Notes under the pieces: generated by a model
What the model saw: the letters and a program-made list of their open reading frames with translations, nothing else
What the model was told of the DNA's origin: nothing
Databases searched by the model: none
In this document: piece after piece, positions 5,515-7,653 of the stretch
Position numbering within the stretch: position 1 is the stretch's first letter
Layout of the letters: each line of letters opens with the position of its first letter
Translations under genes and position numbers: made by a program
Origin: Frankiaceae bacterium
GTDB lineage: Bacteria > Actinomycetota > Actinomycetes > JAVEEJ01
Reading direction: 5' to 3'
DNA length: 7,653 nucleotides
Assembly (NCBI GenBank): GCA_030840515.1
Contig: JAVEEJ010000150.1
Coordinates: 1 to 7,653 of the forward strand

Positions 5515-6666
5515 ATGCGTGCCGGCGACGTGCTGAGTGAGAGCCCGCAGCCGGTCAGGCTGCCCGCCCTGGACGTCGCGGCCGCCGCGGTGCCCGGTGT
5601 GAGCCTCGACGTCAGGCAGATGGCCGGCAACGACTGGGCGATCCTGCTGTCCGAGTGCGCCGCTGACATGGCGGCCGCGACGGAGGCGCTTCGGGAAGCC
5701 AGTAGCAATCGGTTCGAACCGGCGGCTGCCTTCCGTCTGGCGGCTCCGGCCCTCGGCTCCGACACCGTGAGCGCGATCCTGGCCCGGCTCGAGCTGGATG
5801 CCTGCGGGGCGTGGGTCACGATCTGCTCTGCAGGGACCCCACAGCCCGTCGTGCTCCGCAAGGCCGGCTGGATCGACCTGCGTGGGCAGCTGCGCCCCGC
5901 GCTGAGCCGAAGCAGCCGAGTGGGACGCGCCGACGACCGCGTCGGGCTGGGTCCGGGCGACTCGATCGTGATGCTCTCCCGCGAGCTCGTCGCGTTGGAG
6001 GACTCGGACGGGCGCCCCTTCGGTGACGAGGCGCTCCCCAACGCGCTGCTCTCCGCCTGCGACCGGGACGCGGCAGGGATCGTCGCGGAAATCGGTGCGG
6101 CCGCGGCCCAGTTCTCGCAGGACCCTGCGCACTCCGCGGTCCTCGTCGCACGGGTGCCCGACCTCCCGCCGGACGAGCTGCGCGAGCGGATGGCGACAGC
6201 GAGTGGCATGAGCGCCGAGCAGATGCGCGCACTGCGCTATCCGTTGGGTGAGCAACTCATGCGACGCCCGCCGGCTCCGCCACGGCACGCGCGGATGCGG
6301 GTGCGCGGCGAGCTGGCGCGGGTCAGCGAGGTGCGTTCACTGCTGCGGCGGCTGCTCGCCTCCTGGCGGATGCAGGGCGAGCTCATCGACGACGTGGAGC
6401 TGCTGGCGAGCGAGTTGACCAGCAACGCGATCGGCCACGGTCAGGGCCCGGTCACGGTGATCGTCCGCTACGACGGGAGCTGCATCCGGATCGAGGTCGG
6501 CGACGGCTCGCGCGAGCTGCCACGGCAGCGCGCGCCGCACGAGGCGGACGAGGGCGGCAGGGGCATGATCTTGGTCGAGGCGCTCTCCCGCGACTGGGGC
6601 ACCATCGCCACCGTCGACGGCAAGCGCGTGTGGTGTGAGGTCGCGCTGACTCCCGACACGCACTGA
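5515..6666 (+). CDS. Degenerate SpoIIE/PP2C-fold domain fused to RsbW-like ATPase (anti-sigma) domain
   Basis: A 383-residue soluble protein. Residues about 24-215 follow the SpoIIE/RsbU phosphatase pattern in order, but key residues have changed: the GGDxYD region reads PGVSLD (27-32), GDxxGKG reads SECAADM (46-52), AGHPPP reads AGTPQP (106-111), YTDGL reads LSREL (154-158), and the final DD position reads Ala205-His206. Most Mn-binding aspartates are therefore missing (one is Glu47, one survives as Asp32), so phosphatase activity is unlikely. Residues about 262-383 are a GHKL ATPase of the SpoIIAB/RsbW type with an intact-looking N box (Glu300 to Asn304 in ELTSNAIGHG), G1 box (Asp330 in VGDGSRELPR) and G2 box (EGGRGM, 346-351). 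Such domains bind sigma factors or phosphorylate STAS antagonists. No STAS gene is in the window. The phosphatase part may act as a pseudoenzyme sensor for the kinase part; that is inference. Confidence 0.8.
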   Translation: MRAGDVLSESPQPVRLPALDVAAAAVPGVSLDVRQMAGNDWAILLSECAADMAAATEALREASSNRFEPAAAFRLAAPALGSDTVSAILARLELDACGAWVTICSAGTPQPVVLRKAGWIDLRGQLRPALSRSSRVGRADDRVGLGPGDSIVMLSRELVALEDSDGRPFGDEALPNALLSACDRDAAGIVAEIGAAAAQFSQDPAHSAVLVARVPDLPPDELRERMATASGMSAEQMRALRYPLGEQLMRRPPAPPRHARMRVRGELARVSEVRSLLRRLLASWRMQGELIDDVELLASELTSNAIGHGQGPVTVIVRYDGSCIRIEVGDGSRELPRQRAPHEADEGGRGMILVEALSRDWGTIATVDGKRVWCEVALTPDTH

Positions 6667-6689
6667 GCTTCCACCCGCGCTGAGCTCAG
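6663..6689. terminator. Weak hairpin spanning both stop codons of convergent genes
   Basis: CTGAGCT (6663-6669) and AGCTCAG (6683-6689) could form a 7-bp stem with a 13-nt loop covering the stop codons of the fusion gene and of the leftward zinc-ribbon gene. AGCTCAG is also part of the palindrome GCTGAGCTCAGC (6679-6690). There is no T-run. The only 19-nt gap between the two genes leaves no room for a larger terminator. Confidence 0.25.
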
Positions 6690-6994
6690 CTCCCGAAGCG
6701 ACGGGCAAGAGCCTGCGCGACCTCGTCGGCCAACCCGGGAGTCGGCGTACTCGCACCCGCCTTCGACGGCACCGCGTGCACCGCCCCGCAGTCACGGCAG
6801 CGCACGTCGCCGAGCGCCCGCACGAGCGCGGTCGACGCGCAGCTCCGACACCGATCGAGGCCTTCGGCCCAGTCGTCCCGGCGCTGGCAGTCCGGGCACA
6901 GGAGAACCTGCTCACCGGAGATGACGGCGCGCCGCCACGGTGACGCGCCTCGCACAGGGTCGCTCTGGCGCGCCGCGCAGCGAACGCAGGGCAT
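6686..6994 (-). CDS. Small protein with four CxxC zinc-binding motifs
   Basis: A 102-residue cytosolic protein with eight cysteines in four CxxC pairs: Cys3/Cys6, Cys33/Cys36, Cys49/Cys52 and Cys66/Cys69. This suits two zinc-ribbon or rubredoxin-like knuckles binding two metals. A short tail with a possible helix (LADEVAQALARRF) follows. I do not recognise a characterised family; roles in nucleic-acid binding, protein contacts or redox sensing are all possible. Its ATG is 2 nt after the TAG of the peroxiredoxin gene, so it is probably translated by coupling in one operon, which makes a redox-related role worth considering but does not show it. It converges with the fusion gene, 19 nt between stops. 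Confidence 0.75.
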   Translation of the reverse strand: MPCVRCAARQSDPVRGASPWRRAVISGEQVLLCPDCQRRDDWAEGLDRCRSCASTALVRALGDVRCRDCGAVHAVPSKAGASTPTPGLADEVAQALARRFGS

Positions 6995-6996
6995 GG

Positions 6997-7440
6997 CTAC
7001 AGCGAGGCCAGCGCGCGCTGGTAGTCGGCGATGTCACGTGCGTCGGAGATCGCGTTCAGCACCTTCCACCGCACGATGCCGGCCTTGTCGATGATGAACG
7101 TCGCCCGCCGGGGGAAGCCGACCTTGTCGTCGAAGACGCCGTAGGCCTGGGCGACCGCGCCGTGGGGCCAGAAGTCGGCGAGCAGCGGGTAGTCGAGCCC
7201 CTCCTGGTCGGCGAAGACCCGCTGCGAGGGCACGTTGTCGCACGAGACGGCGATCAGCTGCACTGACTCGTTCTGGAAGGTGGCCACGTGGTCACGCAGC
7301 TCGCGCAGCTCTCCGGTGCACACGCCGGTGAACGACATCGGGTAGAAGACAAGCACCACCGCGCGGCCACGGAACGACGACAGCGTGACCGGTTCCCGGT
7401 GCTGGTTGACCAAGGTGAAGTCCGGCGCCTCGTCGCCCAC
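6997..7440 (-). CDS. ahpE: AhpE-type peroxiredoxin (thiol peroxidase)
   Basis: A cytosolic peroxidase that reduces peroxides and peroxynitrite through a peroxidatic cysteine. From the GTG at 7440 it is 147 residues. It shows GDEAPDFTL (2-10) and the active-site pattern Pro34-Thr38-Cys41 in YPMSFTGVCTGEL. PLLADFWPHGAVAQAYGVF (85-103) is almost the same as in M. tuberculosis AhpE as I recall it. Arg112 in RRATFIID fits the conserved active-site arginine. Cys67 (AVSCD) is a second cysteine, absent from that protein as I remember it. The start is uncertain: the GTG lacks a ribosome binding site and gives a protein a few residues short. A CTG at 7458 would give MIAALEVGDEAPDF, closer to the usual N-terminus. 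The open frame reaches 7581, but that part overlaps the DUF3052 gene and is unlikely to be used. Confidence 0.88.
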   Translation of the reverse strand: MGDEAPDFTLVNQHREPVTLSSFRGRAVVLVFYPMSFTGVCTGELRELRDHVATFQNESVQLIAVSCDNVPSQRVFADQEGLDYPLLADFWPHGAVAQAYGVFDDKVGFPRRATFIIDKAGIVRWKVLNAISDARDIADYQRALASL

Positions 7441-7468
7441 CTCAAGCGCGGCGATCAGCGCCGGCCCA

Positions 7469-7653
7469 TCAGCGTCGGCCCATCTTGGGCGCCACCAGCC
7501 GGGTGCCTGACCAGTCAGGTGCGGCGCTGACGCTCGAGGTCTGCGACAGGCCCGCGGTCGGCGCGGCCTCCCCGATGTCACTGGGCTCGACGTGCCCGAC
7601 CCGTCCCGCCTTCGGTGACAGCACCCAGATGAACCCGCCCGAAGCGAGAACGG
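7469..7653 (-). CDS. DUF3052 family protein (3' part only)
   Basis: The last 60 codons of a leftward gene that enters from the right edge. The peptide has GFIWVLSPKAGRVGHVEPSD, EAAPTAGLSQTSSVSAAP and a DWSGTRLVAPK ending, which I recognise as the C-terminus of DUF3052 proteins, small actinobacterial proteins of unknown function represented by Rv2239c in M. tuberculosis. There too the gene lies next to ahpE on the same strand. Its TGA (7471-7469) is 28 nt before the GTG proposed for ahpE, so the two are very likely co-transcribed. This frame was found by reading the edge; it has no start in the window. Confidence 0.8.
   Translation of the reverse strand, partial: VLASGGFIWVLSPKAGRVGHVEPSDIGEAAPTAGLSQTSSVSAAPDWSGTRLVAPKMGRR

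Noticed and set aside
5437..6288. A 283-codon minus-strand open frame opposite the fusion gene
   Set aside because: It overlaps the tRNA and runs antisense to clear PP2C-like coding sequence. Its translation has no recognisable motif.
7441..7581. N-terminal extension of ahpE from a GTG at 7581
   Set aside because: The extension lies within the DUF3052 coding sequence in another frame, is Arg/Pro-rich and has no counterpart in peroxiredoxins.

Overview
The window is GC-rich chromosomal DNA from an actinomycete (Actinomycetota). Evidence: dense coding with GC-rich third positions, TANNNT -10 elements placed immediately before start codons (leaderless style), an AhpE-type peroxiredoxin directly downstream of a DUF3052 gene (the neighbour order I recall for Rv2238c/Rv2239c in Mycobacterium tuberculosis), and SpoIIE/RsbW-like regulatory domains. 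I see no insertion sequence, integrase, phage gene or CRISPR array. The genus cannot be decided from the sequence.

Left part (1-3749): a rightward metabolic block. A zinc-dependent medium-chain alcohol dehydrogenase (57-1178) is followed with zero gap by a DAO-fold FAD oxidoreductase (1179-2486). After 51 nt comes an AlaA-type PLP aminotransferase (2538-3749). The first 33 bases probably hold the 5' end of a divergent gene whose -10 element overlaps that of the dehydrogenase. The three enzymes fit amine or amino-acid catabolism (oxidation of an amine, transamination, oxidation of an alcohol or aldehyde), but the substrates cannot be read from the sequence.

Middle part (3750-5457): a rightward gene (3973-4899) encodes a protein with a sigma-70 region 2-like domain, an eroded region 4, one membrane segment and a proline-rich outer tail. 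It converges, across a small GCAA-loop hairpin, with a leftward 85-residue charged protein gene (4928-5185). That gene has a strong ribosome binding site and an unusual double palindrome in its leader. Upstream of it, on the same strand, lies tRNA-Val(UAC) (5386-5457).

Right part (5458-7653): divergent from the tRNA is a 383-residue protein (5515-6666) that joins a SpoIIE/PP2C-fold domain with most of its metal ligands replaced to an RsbW-type ATPase/anti-sigma domain. It converges with a leftward set: DUF3052 gene (3' part only), ahpE, and a small protein with four CxxC knuckles, the last two genes separated by 2 nt.

The most notable points are the degenerate phosphatase-anti-sigma fusion, the membrane-anchored sigma-like protein, the four near-identical leaderless promoter layouts (two of them overlapping back to back), and the double palindrome before the small gene. 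None of these proves a new system, but the first two are uncommon regulatory architectures.
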